In this document: in pieces, positions 52,952 to 61,549 of the stretch
How the letters are laid out: the number at the start of each line of letters is the position of its first letter
Numbering within the stretch: the stretch's first letter is position 1
Assembly (NCBI GenBank): GCA_963782965.1
Contig: CAWALV010000002.1
Span: 372,001-436,000, forward strand
Origin: CAWALV01 sp963782965
Lineage (GTDB): Bacteria; Actinomycetota; Actinomycetes; Acidothermales; Acidothermaceae
Direction of reading: 5' to 3'
Length of the DNA stretch: 64,000 nucleotides
Position numbers and translations under genes: made by a program
Notes under the pieces: generated by a model
What the model was told of the DNA's origin: nothing
What the model saw: only the letters and a program-made list of their open reading frames with translations
The model's database searches: none

Positions 52952-53004
52952 CGCAACATCTAAGCGCGCCGAGTGTCGGAGACGTGTCGCGGGTACCCGC
53001 CGTC

Positions 53005-54231
53005 TCAGGCGCGGCCACGCAACAGCCGGTGCCAGTACAACCACGGAAGTCCGTACCGCTTGAGCAGCCACATGTCATAGCGCGGCTTGGTCGTGTCGAT
53101 GACCGGAAACGACGGTCGAGGTTTCAGCGTGTAGTCGAATTCGGCGAGCAGCATCCGGTTCCGAGACGTCGTGAAGGGGCACGCGGCGTAGCCGTCATAG
53201 CGTGCGGTGACACCGTTACCGCGCAACGACGCCAGCAGATTCGCCACGACGACCGGGGCTTGCCGGCGAATCGCCGCGCCGGTCTTCGAGTTCGGTGTGT
53301 TGCACGCGTCTCCGAGCGCGAAGACGTCGGGGTAGCGGCAGTGTCGAAGCGTGTGCCTGTCGACCTCGACGAACCCGCCGGGGCTCGTCGGGTCTGCGAG
53401 TGTGCTCGCCTTCAACCAGTCGGGAGCGCTCTGCTGCGGTGCGAGGTGCAGCGCGCTGTACGCGGTCGTCTCCTTGACCCCAGTTGTCGTGTCGAGCAAC
53501 GTGACCTCGCGCGACTCGCCGTCCACCTCGACGAGTTCGGTATTGAACCGGACCTCGATGCCGTAGTGCTCGACGACCTTCTCCAGGGCCCGAGCGAACT
53601 CGGGGACGCCGAACAGGCCGGCGCCAGGCAGCGTGAGCACCACGTGGACGTCGAGACCGCGCTGGCGCCAGTAGTCGGCGCACAGGTAGGCGATCTTCTG
53701 CGGCGCGCCCGGGCACTTGATGGGACCGGTCGGCACGGTGAAGACGACAGTGCCCCCGGTGACGGCGCGCATCACCTCCCACGTCTTCGGCGCGAGCTGC
53801 ACGTCGTAGTTGGAGGAGACCCTCGCCGTGCCGAGTGACTCGACGACGCCGGGTGTGGCGTTCCAGTCGAGCTGAATGCCTGGTGCCACGACGAGCCGGT
53901 CGTAGGACAGCCGCCGGCCGAAGGCGGTGGTGACCGTGTGGTTCTCGGCGTCGACGGTCTCGGCTCTATCCCGCACCCAGGTCGCGCCCTTCGGGATGTA
54001 GTCAGCTTCCGATCGGATCGTCTCGGCGACGTCGGCAAGACCGCCGCCCACCAGAGTCCACAACGGCTGGTAGTAGTGCAGGCTGCTCGGTTCGACGATC
54101 GCCAGGTCGGTGACGCCGGCGCGGCGTAGCCGCGCGGCAACCGAAAGTCCGGCCTGGCCGCCGCCGATCACGACGACTTGATGATGCGAAGCCCGGTTCT
54201 GTCGCGAGCCGAGCGAAGATGCGAAAACCAC
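53005..54231 (-). CDS. sqr: Sulfide:quinone oxidoreductase-type flavoprotein
   Basis: About 408 residues. FAD-binding VVVIGGGQAGLSVAARLRRA, second glycine region VVAPGIQLDWNATPG, and a redox cysteine in GPIKCPGAPQKIAYLCADYW, with FALGDACNTPNSKTGAAI near the end. CPGAPQKI is typical of type II SQR, the same class as mitochondrial SQR, which oxidises sulfide to persulfide while reducing quinone at the membrane. GTG at 54231 follows GGAGG. It is divergent from cytochrome b genes and close to thioredoxin, OsmC and a CstR-like regulator, supporting the sulfide role. Confidence 0.88.
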   Translation of the reverse strand: MVFASSLGSRQNRASHHQVVVIGGGQAGLSVAARLRRAGVTDLAIVEPSSLHYYQPLWTLVGGGLADVAETIRSEADYIPKGATWVRDRAETVDAENHTVTTAFGRRLSYDRLVVAPGIQLDWNATPGVVESLGTARVSSNYDVQLAPKTWEVMRAVTGGTVVFTVPTGPIKCPGAPQKIAYLCADYWRQRGLDVHVVLTLPGAGLFGVPEFARALEKVVEHYGIEVRFNTELVEVDGESREVTLLDTTTGVKETTAYSALHLAPQQSAPDWLKASTLADPTSPGGFVEVDRHTLRHCRYPDVFALGDACNTPNSKTGAAIRRQAPVVVANLLASLRGNGVTARYDGYAACPFTTSRNRMLLAEFDYTLKPRPSFPVIDTTKPRYDMWLLKRYGLPWLYWHRLLRGRA

Positions 54232-54496
54232 GATGCCTCCAAGTGTGGGAGGACGGCGCAGCGTGAGTGAACGCGTCGCCGTCAGGGGGTCTGCAAGCGC
54301 GAAGCGACTAGTGCAGACAGCCCGCGTCGTCGGCCACGAAGACGTTCGTGGCCAGGAGGCAGCGCTCCAAGGTGAGGAGCGACGGGCGCGGCCGGACAGG
54401 GCAATGGCGCGCCGCGTCACGAGCGCGCGCGCACCGAAGCGCCATGCTCCTAAGAACCATTCCGATAGAGAAGCGGGGTTCGGCAGGCCGCCGGAA

Positions 54497-54586
54497 GGGT
54501 CTTAGGTCCCAGCCGCAGGTGCAGGAGGTCCCGGTAAGCACGGGCTCCCAAAAGTCGTGCGACGAGGGACCAGGGCCGAAGGTCCC
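54497..54586. promoter_or_regulatory. Two DevR/DosR-like 14-bp motifs upstream of cytochrome b
   Basis: GGGTCTTAGGTCCC at 54497-54510 and GGGCCGAAGGTCCC at 54573-54586 resemble the hypoxia box GGGACTWWAGTCCC bound by NarL-type DevR/DosR regulators in actinobacteria. They are 76 bases apart and lie 114 and 38 bases before the ATG at 54624. The 54232-54611 stretch otherwise contains no gene. Match by eye only; high GC makes chance hits possible. Confidence 0.45.
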
Positions 54587-54623
54587 TAGCCAGGCCCGAT
54601 TCGAATCGCGGATGGTAGTGGCC

Positions 54624-54782
54624 ATGTTGCATTCGGCGGTGAACCTGAACGGCCCCGGCCACTACGTGCACTGGGGCGTCATCCAGATCTCGGTCGCGAA
54701 CCTCGTCGTGATCGGCCTCATGCTGGCCATCTTTGCGGCCGCCCTGCTGCTGCCGTTCCCGAAGGGTAGGCGGCGGCCATGA
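54624..54782 (+). CDS. 52-residue single-helix protein of the cytochrome b operon
   Basis: MLHSAVNLNGPGHYVHWGV leads into the hydrophobic helix SVANLVVIGLMLAIFAAALL and ends LPFPKGRRRP. The stop overlaps the cytochrome b ATG (ATGA), so it is translated with it. ATG at 54612 is an alternative start. A small membrane subunit of the cytochrome complex is the likely role; no family recognised. Confidence 0.72.
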   Translation: MLHSAVNLNGPGHYVHWGVIQISVANLVVIGLMLAIFAAALLLPFPKGRRRP

Positions 54783-55462
54783 CCAGCGAAGCCGGAACCG
54801 AGCCGACCGGTCACGACGCGATGTGGACGGCGTGGCTGCGCAACCGCGCGATTCGCGCCTTTCCGCCTGACAAGCTGCTGCCGGACAATCAGCCGGCGTA
54901 CGTCGCGTCGTGGATCTACGTCTTCGGCGTGCTCACGCTCACCGCATTCCTCGTCGTCCTCGGCACCGGAACCGTCCTGGGCATCGAGGGCCCGCAGTGG
55001 TGGCACCTCTCGCGCGTGGGCTTGTTCTTCAACAGCCTGCACCTGTGGAGCGTCGAGCTCTTCCTGGCTTTCATGGTCATTCATCTGTGGGGCAAGTTCT
55101 TCATGGCTGCCTGGCGCGGACGCCGGGCGATGACCTGGATCACCGGCGCGCTCTGCTTCGTCGGCTCCGTCGGCACCGCGTTCACCGGGTACCTGATCCA
55201 ACAGAACTTCGACTCGCAGTGGATTTCGACGCAGGCCAAGGATGGCTTGAACTCGGTCGGAATCGGCGCCTTCTTCAACGTCCTCAACTACGGGCAGATG
55301 CTCATCTTCCACGTCCTACTGCTGCCGATCGTGGTAGGCGTCATGGTTGTCTGGCACATCTTGCTCGTACGCAAGCGAGGGGTGGTTCCGCCGTTCCCGG
55401 CCGATCGCTCCGACAGCGCACCATCCGTGCCTGCCCAGGTGGCCTCCGATGACGTCTCTTAG
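54779..55462 (+). CDS. Cytochrome b (b6-like N-terminal) protein
   Basis: 227 residues with four membrane helices. Heme-ligand histidines lie in FFNSLHLWSVELFLAFMVIH (two, 14 apart) and in QMLIFHVLLLPIVVGVMVVW followed by HILL (two, about 15 apart), the bis-his pattern of cytochrome b/b6. The GTAFTGYLIQQNFDSQWIS segment is the quinone-side loop region. It is the electron-transfer subunit of a membrane oxidoreductase; no Rieske protein is seen nearby. Confidence 0.87.
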   Translation: MTSEAGTEPTGHDAMWTAWLRNRAIRAFPPDKLLPDNQPAYVASWIYVFGVLTLTAFLVVLGTGTVLGIEGPQWWHLSRVGLFFNSLHLWSVELFLAFMVIHLWGKFFMAAWRGRRAMTWITGALCFVGSVGTAFTGYLIQQNFDSQWISTQAKDGLNSVGIGAFFNVLNYGQMLIFHVLLLPIVVGVMVVWHILLVRKRGVVPPFPADRSDSAPSVPAQVASDDVS

Positions 55463-56429
55463 CACGCGCGGGGGTGCGCACAGAAACGCCGCGTCAAACG
55501 ACGAGGCAGGGCGGCCGTGGACCGGCGCTACCCGCCCCTACGACTTGGTGAAAGAGTTCGTCGTCGCGCTGTTGGCGGTGGCGCTGCTGACCGTCGGGTT
55601 GGCCGCCCTCTTCTCCAGCCCTGACGTCAAGCAGGTGACGGTCGCGCAATGGGCAAGAAGCGCCCCGAACGACTTCGTCGCCACTGCCGCCACCGAGCTG
55701 GACGGCACTAGCGGGACAGCAACCTACGGCGCCCCCTACAACCACACGCCGGGTGCTGCGCAAAAGATCGGCCCCGTCTCGCTGCAGCACATCGCCGGCG
55801 TCACACTGGCCGTGGACACTGCGCAAGATTTCGTCGTGAACCCGCTATCCAGCATCCCCGGCAACGGTTCGCTTTCGCAAGCGCTCGCGGCGTGGAAGGC
55901 AGCGCCGCCCGACCAGCAGCAGAAGTGGGCCAGTGCCTATGACGATGCGCTGGCCAACGCGCCGGACAACGACCCCGCGAAGGTGCCCAGCGGCGAATAC
56001 GGCCCGGTGCCGACCATGCTCGACGAACTTCTCGTCATGGCGCGTAGCGGTGGTCTCGATGGCGCCCTGCTCACCCAGGGCCAGTTCTTCCAGACCGACT
56101 ACACCAAGCCGTTGCTGTTCATCGCCGACGGCGCCTACCTCGAAGACCTCGCCCGCGCGGACCATCTCGGTGGCGACCAGTGGGGCATGATGAACGAGAC
56201 CGGCAGCTATCCGGGCCAGGCGTGGCTGTGGTTGTACACGTTCTGGTACCAGGTCAAGCCGTTCTCCACGTCGGGCAACGCCGACGCGCTCGTGTGGGGA
56301 ATGATGGCCCTGCTGACGCTGGGATTCGTCTTGTTGCCCTTCATTCCAGGCGTGCGGTCGCTACCGCGGTTCCTTCGGGTGTATCGCGTCATCTGGCGCG
56401 AGCACTACCGCGCCGTCGAACGAAGTTGA
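55449..56429 (+). CDS. Cytochrome b-associated membrane protein with large extracytoplasmic domain
   Basis: 326 residues: a cytoplasmic head, helix VKEFVVALLAVALLTVGLAA, an extracytoplasmic part of about 200 residues (SLQHIAGVTLAVDTAQDFVV, YGPVPTMLDELLVMARSGGL, DQWGMMNETGSYPGQAWLWL), and a C-terminal helix (ADALVWGMMALLTLGFVLLP). The start overlaps cytochrome b by 14 bases. It seems to replace subunit IV; both lie beside SQR. No cofactor motif recognised. Orphan cytochrome-b partner proteins of this shape are known in actinobacteria but not characterised. Confidence 0.75.
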   Translation: MTSLSTRGGAHRNAASNDEAGRPWTGATRPYDLVKEFVVALLAVALLTVGLAALFSSPDVKQVTVAQWARSAPNDFVATAATELDGTSGTATYGAPYNHTPGAAQKIGPVSLQHIAGVTLAVDTAQDFVVNPLSSIPGNGSLSQALAAWKAAPPDQQQKWASAYDDALANAPDNDPAKVPSGEYGPVPTMLDELLVMARSGGLDGALLTQGQFFQTDYTKPLLFIADGAYLEDLARADHLGGDQWGMMNETGSYPGQAWLWLYTFWYQVKPFSTSGNADALVWGMMALLTLGFVLLPFIPGVRSLPRFLRVYRVIWREHYRAVERS

Positions 56430-56458
56430 CGTTCCGTCAGCGTCAGCGTTCAGGCCGG

Positions 56459-56863
56459 TCAGATTGTCGACAGCGTCGACTCGAGAGCGGCGAGCACGGC
56501 GTCGAGGCGACGAGCTACGTCGTCCGCGATGCCCTGGAGTTCCGGCTTGCCGCTGAGCTCGACGAGGACGTGCGGGTCGAGCACCTCGACCACGCTCGCG
56601 CCCTCGACAGCCCGGACGACGACGTTGCACGGTAGTAGCAAACCGATGCTGCGATCGGTGGCGAGCGCGCGATGGGCGAGCGGTGGGTTGCAAGCGCCGA
56701 GGATGGTGTACTCCTCCATGTCCGCGTCGAGCTTTTCCCGCATGGTCTTCTTGACGTCGATCTCGGTGAGGACGCCGAAGCCTTGCTCGCGCAGCGCGTC
56801 GCGCGCTTGCTCCAAGGCGCGCCCGAACGGCACGTCCAGCGTGACCTGCTTGCCATAACTCAT
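56459..56863 (-). CDS. DUF302 protein
   Basis: 134 residues: VPFGRALEQARDALREQGFG, VLTEIDVKKTMREKLDADME, EYTILGACNPPLAHRALATD and IGLLLPCNVVVRA. These are the conserved DUF302 blocks, with cysteines in GACNPP and LPCNV. DUF302 proteins often occur with sulfide-handling or heavy-metal genes. It forms a leftward group with OsmC and thioredoxin. Confidence 0.9.
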   Translation of the reverse strand: MSYGKQVTLDVPFGRALEQARDALREQGFGVLTEIDVKKTMREKLDADMEEYTILGACNPPLAHRALATDRSIGLLLPCNVVVRAVEGASVVEVLDPHVLVELSGKPELQGIADDVARRLDAVLAALESTLSTI

Positions 56864-56900
56864 GCGTTAGCCCCTTGGGATGTCGGGCATTTCTCGGAAC

Positions 56901-57314
56901 TCAGGTGGCCGCCAACGCGGCGTCGGCGAGTGCGATCGCGACGGTCGGCGGGTTCGCGAGCGTGTTGTGAACCGTGCAGTGCGATGCCATCGCCAGGAGT
57001 GGCGCGAGCCGCTCCTCGGGTAACCCGGCCGGCGGCTGAATGGTGAGCGTGATCTCGCTGACGCGACTCGGATGCGAGGCGAACGTGTACTGCGCGCTCA
57101 CCGTGAGGCCAACGGTCGGCAGCTGGTGGCGCGCCAGGTAGCGGCGCGCATAGAAGGCCACGCACGACGCCAGCGATGCGATGAACAGCTCTGTGGGAGT
57201 CGGGCCGGTGTCTTCACCTCCGTCGCTCAGCGGCTGGTCGACCGTAACGACGTGATCGCGGATCTCGATCGCGAACCGGTCGCCGTCGAGGTGTTCGGTG
57301 AAGATGCCTTCCAT
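56901..57314 (-). CDS. OsmC-family peroxiredoxin-like protein
   Basis: About 137 residues. The two reactive cysteines are in LFIASLASCVAFYARRYLAR and PLLAMASHCTVHNTLANPPT, with GGEDTGPTPTEL before. OsmC/Ohr enzymes reduce organic hydroperoxides, and related forms handle persulfides. ATG at 57314 is preceded by GGAGGAAGT. It lies between thioredoxin and DUF302 in a probable operon controlled by the CstR-like regulator. Confidence 0.9.
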   Translation of the reverse strand: MEGIFTEHLDGDRFAIEIRDHVVTVDQPLSDGGEDTGPTPTELFIASLASCVAFYARRYLARHQLPTVGLTVSAQYTFASHPSRVSEITLTIQPPAGLPEERLAPLLAMASHCTVHNTLANPPTVAIALADAALAAT

Positions 57315-57324
57315 GACTTCCTCC

Positions 57325-57699
57325 CTAAGCTGTTCTGCTGGCCTGCCGGTCGGCGACCTGGCGCCGGACGTCGTCCATGTCGAGGTCACGAACGGCTTGG
57401 ATCACCTGCTCCAGCGCTGGGGCAGGCAGGGCCCCGGGCTGGGAGAAGACGAGGATGCCGTCCCGGAACGCCATCAGGGTCGGAATCGAGGCGATGTGCG
57501 CGGCCCCGGCGAGCTCCTGCTGCGCCTCCGTATCGACCTTGGCGAACGCGATGTCGGGGTGCTGCTCACTCGCGGCCTCGAAAACGGGCGCGAACATGCG
57601 GCAGGGACCACACCACGATGCCCACCAGTCGACGAGCGTGATGCCCGGCTTTGTGACGGCAGCCTCGAAGGTGTCCTGGGTCAGTGCGATGGTGCTCAT
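57325..57699 (-). CDS. Thioredoxin
   Basis: 124 residues with active site DWWASWCGPCRMFAPVFEAA, the cis-proline loop HIASIPTLMAFRDGILVFSQ and a final helix. Reduces disulfides or persulfides in the cytoplasm. ATG at 57699; three CsoR/CstR-type palindromes lie directly upstream (57715-57916), so this operon is probably derepressed by persulfide or metal. Confidence 0.93.
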   Translation of the reverse strand: MSTIALTQDTFEAAVTKPGITLVDWWASWCGPCRMFAPVFEAASEQHPDIAFAKVDTEAQQELAGAAHIASIPTLMAFRDGILVFSQPGALPAPALEQVIQAVRDLDMDDVRRQVADRQASRTA

Positions 57700-57714
57700 C
57701 CGGCTCCTTTCGGC

Positions 57715-57916
57715 GATACCCCCGCGGGTATCACCAACGGTCGCCCCCGCCCGGGCATTCCCGAGCGGTCCCAAGCCGAGCGTCCGTCCGCGCGGGTGGG
57801 TGCCGACAGGGCCCAACGTCCTACCCGGCGGGGTATAGCGGCTCATTTGCTGTCCTGCCCGCCTGCGGCCGCGGCGCGCGCGGCAACGGGAGCGCTGACA
57901 TACGGCCCGGGGTATG
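57715..57916. promoter_or_regulatory. Three CsoR/CstR-type operator palindromes
   Basis: GATACCCCCGCGGGTATC (57715-57732; 7-base arms), TACCCGGCGGGGTA (57822-57835; 5-base arms) and CATACGGCCCGGGGTATG (57899-57916; 5-base arms) all follow the TAC-C/G-tract-GTA pattern bound by CsoR-family tetramers. They lie between the divergent thioredoxin and CstR-like genes, the first 16 bases from the thioredoxin ATG and the last 20 bases from the regulator ATG. Confidence 0.75.
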
Positions 57917-57935
57917 CTGTGGCCGAGGAGGCACC

Positions 57936-58202
57936 ATGGAGCTGTCACCGGAAGATTTCGGCGACGTCGTCAAGCGGCTGCGCCGCGCGGAAGGGCAAAT
58001 CCGCGGCGTGATCAAGATGATCGAGGAGGGGCGTGACTGCGCCGACGTCGTCACTCAGTTGGCGGCCGTCTCCCGCGCACTCGACCGCGCCGGGTTCAAG
58101 ATCATCGCGACCGGACTGCGCGAGTGCATGACCGACACGCCGTCCGCCGACCGCAGCCTGAATCAGGAGCAACTGGAGAAGCTTTTCCTCTCACTCGCCT
58201 GA
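57936..58202 (+). CDS. CsoR/FrmR-family repressor, CstR-like
   Basis: 88 residues: RLRRAEGQIRGVIKMIEEGR, DCADVVTQLAAVSRALDRAG and FKIIATGLRECMTD. Cysteines are at residues 35 and 64, 29 apart as in the family. The histidine that completes the copper site of CsoR (four before the second cysteine) is glycine here, which is the pattern of persulfide-sensing CstR. ATG follows GAGGAGG. Expected to repress itself and the thioredoxin-OsmC-DUF302 group until persulfide crosslinks its cysteines. Confidence 0.88.
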   Translation: MELSPEDFGDVVKRLRRAEGQIRGVIKMIEEGRDCADVVTQLAAVSRALDRAGFKIIATGLRECMTDTPSADRSLNQEQLEKLFLSLA

Positions 58203-58208
58203 GCGACC

Positions 58209-59190
58209 TCACCCCTGCACCAGGCGCGCTCCCGTAGCGCGCGCCACCGCCGCGATGCCGTAGCCGAGGACCACGCCCGCCGCCGGCCCGATGAACCACC
58301 CTCGGACGATGCCGGCGATGGTCGCTCGGCGGACCGTATGGGTGCCCCGGGCAAGACCGGCTCCGGCCATCGCGCCCACGAGTGCCTGGTTCAGCGATGT
58401 GAAGAAGCCGAACAGCACGGCGACGAGAACCACGCCGGCTTGGACAAGTTGCGCGGCGGTCGCCATCGATCGGTCGACCTCGACGATGTCGAAGGCCACG
58501 CGGGTCAGCAGCGGCCGCCCCCAGGTGAGGATCCCGGCGGCGAGTCCCGCACCTCCGGCGATCCCGGCGGTCATTGCGGAGAATGTGCCGGTTCCGACGA
58601 GCGCACCCGTCGCATTGGCGACATCGTTCGCGCCCATGGAAAACGACGCACCCGCACCCACTGCGACAAGCGCTGCAGGGCCAAGCCCGAACCTAAGCCC
58701 GCGTTGCCCCAGGAAGCCTGCCGAGCCCAGGAAGGCGGACGACGGGGGCAGGCGGTCGAGCATGCGTGTGAGGACGAACCCCAGTCCCGCCGCGACGAGC
58801 GGAGCCGCGAGCCAAATGATGGCCAGCGCTGCGATCGTGCGCCAGGCGATTCCCGTCCGCGCCGCCAAGCCGACGCCGACCACGGTGAATACGAGGATTC
58901 TGAATGGTCGACGTCGGGAGTCGGGCCCGGTTGAACGCACTGGTGAGGGCGAACGCCACCCCGAGGACTATGACTTGCGCAGCCACGGCGAGCGGCCTGT
59001 CGACAAGGTGATCGCCGACGGTGTGTTCGACTCCGTGGCTCGCAAACGCAGCACCGAGCCAGGTCAGCGGCGCCATGATCCACAACGCCCGGGTCGCGCC
59101 GACGGCGCCCAAAGCGTGCGGCATTCCCATGCAGGCACCGGTGTAGTGGGCACCCATCGCGTAAGCGAAGGCGATCGCGAGGGCGATCAT
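58209..59190 (-). CDS. PiT-family anion (phosphate/sulfate) permease, frameshifted near 58898
   Basis: About 325 residues when joined: MGAHYTGACMGMPHALGAVG, LWIMAPLTWLGAAFASHGVE and RARLPTSTIQ in one frame, then ILVFTVVGVGLAARTGIAWR, MGANDVANATGALVGTGTFS and SLNQALVGAMAGAGLARGTH in the next. The two PiT signatures (MGAHYTGAC and GANDVANATG) are separated by the usual loop. One extra A in CAGAATCCTC breaks it. PiT proteins carry phosphate; some carry sulfate, which would fit beside the sulfide genes, but this is not certain. Confidence 0.8.
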
Positions 59191-59473
59191 TACGACGGTG
59201 AGCAGCGCCCCTCCTAGCTGACCTCGGAAAACAGTCGCGGGAGTGTCGGTCAGACCCTACGGTGCCACCGGCCCGGCGCGGGTAGCCGCCTGCCGCAAGC
59301 CCGCGCCGCGGCAGACAGGTAACCCCTGGTCACGGTCTGTCCGGCATCGATCCCACGCTCGAGCGCACCGCCTCGCCCAGTATCGCCATCACCTTCTGCC
59401 TGCCTTTCGTGTTGGCGTCTATACGGGGTCGATGCTGGTGCTCCTCCTCATCGCGTTACGGTTCGTCCAGCGA

Positions 59474-59515
59474 GCGACATCGAGCCAGCGAGATCGAACC
59501 AGTGACATCGAGAAG
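59474..59515. repeat. Three tandem 14-bp units before the hexuronate operon
   Basis: GCGACATCGAGCCA, GCGAGATCGAACCA and GTGACATCGAGAAG follow each other without a gap, 23 bases before the first start codon. Identical spacing suggests a stacked regulator site or a leader structure. The rest of 59191-59473 shows no gene. Confidence 0.5.
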
Positions 59516-59537
59516 CAGTCGAACTGGAGGAAACAGC

Positions 59538-60290
59538 GTGCGCACGGTCATCACGCCAGGCAAGGACACCGAGTTGATTCAGCTTGACCTCGCTAGTGTC
59601 GCGGAAGGTGAAACGCTCGAGCTGACCAGCGAGAACGAGGTGCTGGTCGTCGTCCTGAGTGGTGTGGTCGACGTCGAGATCGACGGCGCGGGGCTCGGCT
59701 CGGCGGGACACCGGAAGAACGTGTTCGAAGGCCCCGGTGATGCGGTCTACGCGCCCCCGGGCTGCGCGATCCGGCTCTGCGCAACCGCCGCCGCCGAACT
59801 CGCGGTCGCCTCCGCGCCGCTGGCCGACGAACCCGGCGGGACGCCTCGCATCATCCACCCGGACGACCAGGACGTCGCAGACCGTGGTGATGACAACTGG
59901 GCGCGCAGCGTGCGCACGATCCTCGGGCCGAGCTCGGCGGCGGGCCGGCTCCTGGTCGGCGAGACGGTCAACCCCCCCGGCAACTGGTCCTCCTACCCAC
60001 CGCACAAGCACGACGAGCAGGACCCGCCCCGCGAGGTGCAGCTCGAAGAGGTGTACCTGTTCAAGTTCGACCGGCCCGACGGGTTCGGCGTCCAGATTCT
60101 CTACGACGGCGAGAAGCGGGAGGCGATCCCGGTGTACGAGAACGACGTCGCGACGATCATGTCGGGCTATCATCCCGTCGTCGGTGCACCCGGTTACTCG
60201 CTGTACTACTTGTGGGTGATGGCCGGCCAGGGACGCCAGATGATTCCCTACCTCGACCCGCGCCACGCCTGGGTTCAAGAAGGTCGATGA
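59538..60290 (+). CDS. IolB/5-deoxy-glucuronate isomerase-family protein
   Basis: 250 residues in two cupin domains: TSENEVLVVVLSGVVDVEID, GPGDAVYAPPGCAIRLCATA; then the metal-ligand set in SSYPPHKHDEQDPPREVQLE, EVYLFKFDRPDGFGVQILYD and DVATIMSGYHPVVGAPGYSL. PHKHD-E and the later histidine are the usual ligands. Known IolB isomerises 5-deoxy-glucuronate in inositol breakdown. Here it heads a mannonate/altronate operon and may act as a uronate isomerase instead. GTG at 59538 follows GGAGGAA. Confidence 0.85.
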   Translation: MRTVITPGKDTELIQLDLASVAEGETLELTSENEVLVVVLSGVVDVEIDGAGLGSAGHRKNVFEGPGDAVYAPPGCAIRLCATAAAELAVASAPLADEPGGTPRIIHPDDQDVADRGDDNWARSVRTILGPSSAAGRLLVGETVNPPGNWSSYPPHKHDEQDPPREVQLEEVYLFKFDRPDGFGVQILYDGEKREAIPVYENDVATIMSGYHPVVGAPGYSLYYLWVMAGQGRQMIPYLDPRHAWVQEGR

Positions 60291-60297
60291 GTACCCG

Positions 60298-61530
60298 ATG
60301 ACTTCTTCGGCAGGCGGTTCGCGGATCACGCAGGCTCGGGTCATCGTGACGTGCCCCGGCCGCAACTTCGTCACCCTCAAGATCACCACTGCGGACGGCG
60401 CAACAGGGGTCGGCGACGCCACGCTCAACGGGCGTGAACTCGCGGTGGCGAGCTACCTGCAGGACCACGTGTGCCCGATGCTGATCGGGCGCGATGCCGA
60501 TCGCATCGAGGACACGTGGCAATACCTCTACAAGGGTGCCTACTGGCGACGCGGGCCGGTGACGATGACGGCGATCGCCGCGGTCGACACCGCCTTGTGG
60601 GATATCAAAGGCAAGCACGCGGGCCTGCCGGTGTACCAGCTGCTCGGCGGCGCGTCTCGTGACGGCGTCACCGTCTACGGGCACGCCAACGGCAGTGACG
60701 TCGCAGAAGCCGTCGACGAGGTCGGCAAGTTCCTCGAGCACGGTTACCGCGCGGTCCGGGTGCAGGCGGGTATCCCCGGCCTGCAAACGGTCTACGGCGT
60801 GAGCAAGGACAAGACCTTCTACGAGCCGGCGACCGCGGGTATCGCGCCGGCGGAGGCGACCTGGTCGACCGAGCTCTATCTGCGCCACGTGCCCGACCTG
60901 TTCGCTGCGGTTCGCGACAAGCACGGCTTCGGGTTTCGGATGCTGCACGACGCGCATCACCGGCTGACCCCGACCGAGGCGGCCCGGTTGGGCAAGCGGC
61001 TCGAGGAGTTCGACCTCTACTGGCTGGAAGACCCGACGCCCGCGGAGTCGCAGGACGCGTTCCGGGTCATCAAGCAGCACACGACCACGCCGATCGCCGT
61101 GGGCGAGGTGTTCAACACGATCTGGGATTGCCAGCAGCTCATCAGCGAACGGCTCATCGACTTCATTCGCACGACCGTGGTGCATGCCGGCGGGATCACC
61201 CATCTGAGACGCATCTTCGATCTCGCTGACCTTTACGGCGTTCGCAGCGGCTCTCATGGCGCCACCGACCTTTCTCCCGTATGCATGGCAGCGGCGCTCC
61301 AGGTGGACATCTCGATTCCGAACTTCGGGCTCCAGGAGTACATGCACCATTCGGAGCTGACGAACGAGGTCTTCCCGCACGAGTACTACTTCGCCAACGG
61401 GTATCTCCACCCTGGTGACGCGCCGGGCCTCGGCGTCGAGATCGACGAGGAACTCGCCGCCAAGTACCCGTATCAGGCGGCTTACCTGCCGGTGAACCGG
61501 TTGACCGACGGGACGATGCATAGCTGGTGA
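60298..61530 (+). CDS. manD: D-mannonate dehydratase (enolase superfamily)
   Basis: 410 residues, no break. N-terminal cap (GATGVGDATLNGRELAVASY), then the barrel with YWRRGPVTMTAIAAVDTALW, VRVQAGIPGLQ, metal ligands in MLHDAHHRLTP (D), WLEDPTPAES (E) and AVGEVFNTIWDCQQL (E), the histidine region RSGSHGATDLSPVCMA and the ManD-typical tail FGLQEYMHHSELTNEVF. It dehydrates D-mannonate to 2-keto-3-deoxy-gluconate. Starts seven bases after the IolB-like stop. Confidence 0.9.
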   Translation: MTSSAGGSRITQARVIVTCPGRNFVTLKITTADGATGVGDATLNGRELAVASYLQDHVCPMLIGRDADRIEDTWQYLYKGAYWRRGPVTMTAIAAVDTALWDIKGKHAGLPVYQLLGGASRDGVTVYGHANGSDVAEAVDEVGKFLEHGYRAVRVQAGIPGLQTVYGVSKDKTFYEPATAGIAPAEATWSTELYLRHVPDLFAAVRDKHGFGFRMLHDAHHRLTPTEAARLGKRLEEFDLYWLEDPTPAESQDAFRVIKQHTTTPIAVGEVFNTIWDCQQLISERLIDFIRTTVVHAGGITHLRRIFDLADLYGVRSGSHGATDLSPVCMAAALQVDISIPNFGLQEYMHHSELTNEVFPHEYYFANGYLHPGDAPGLGVEIDEELAAKYPYQAAYLPVNRLTDGTMHSW

Positions 61531-61549
61531 GAGCGGCGGTGGTGTTTCG

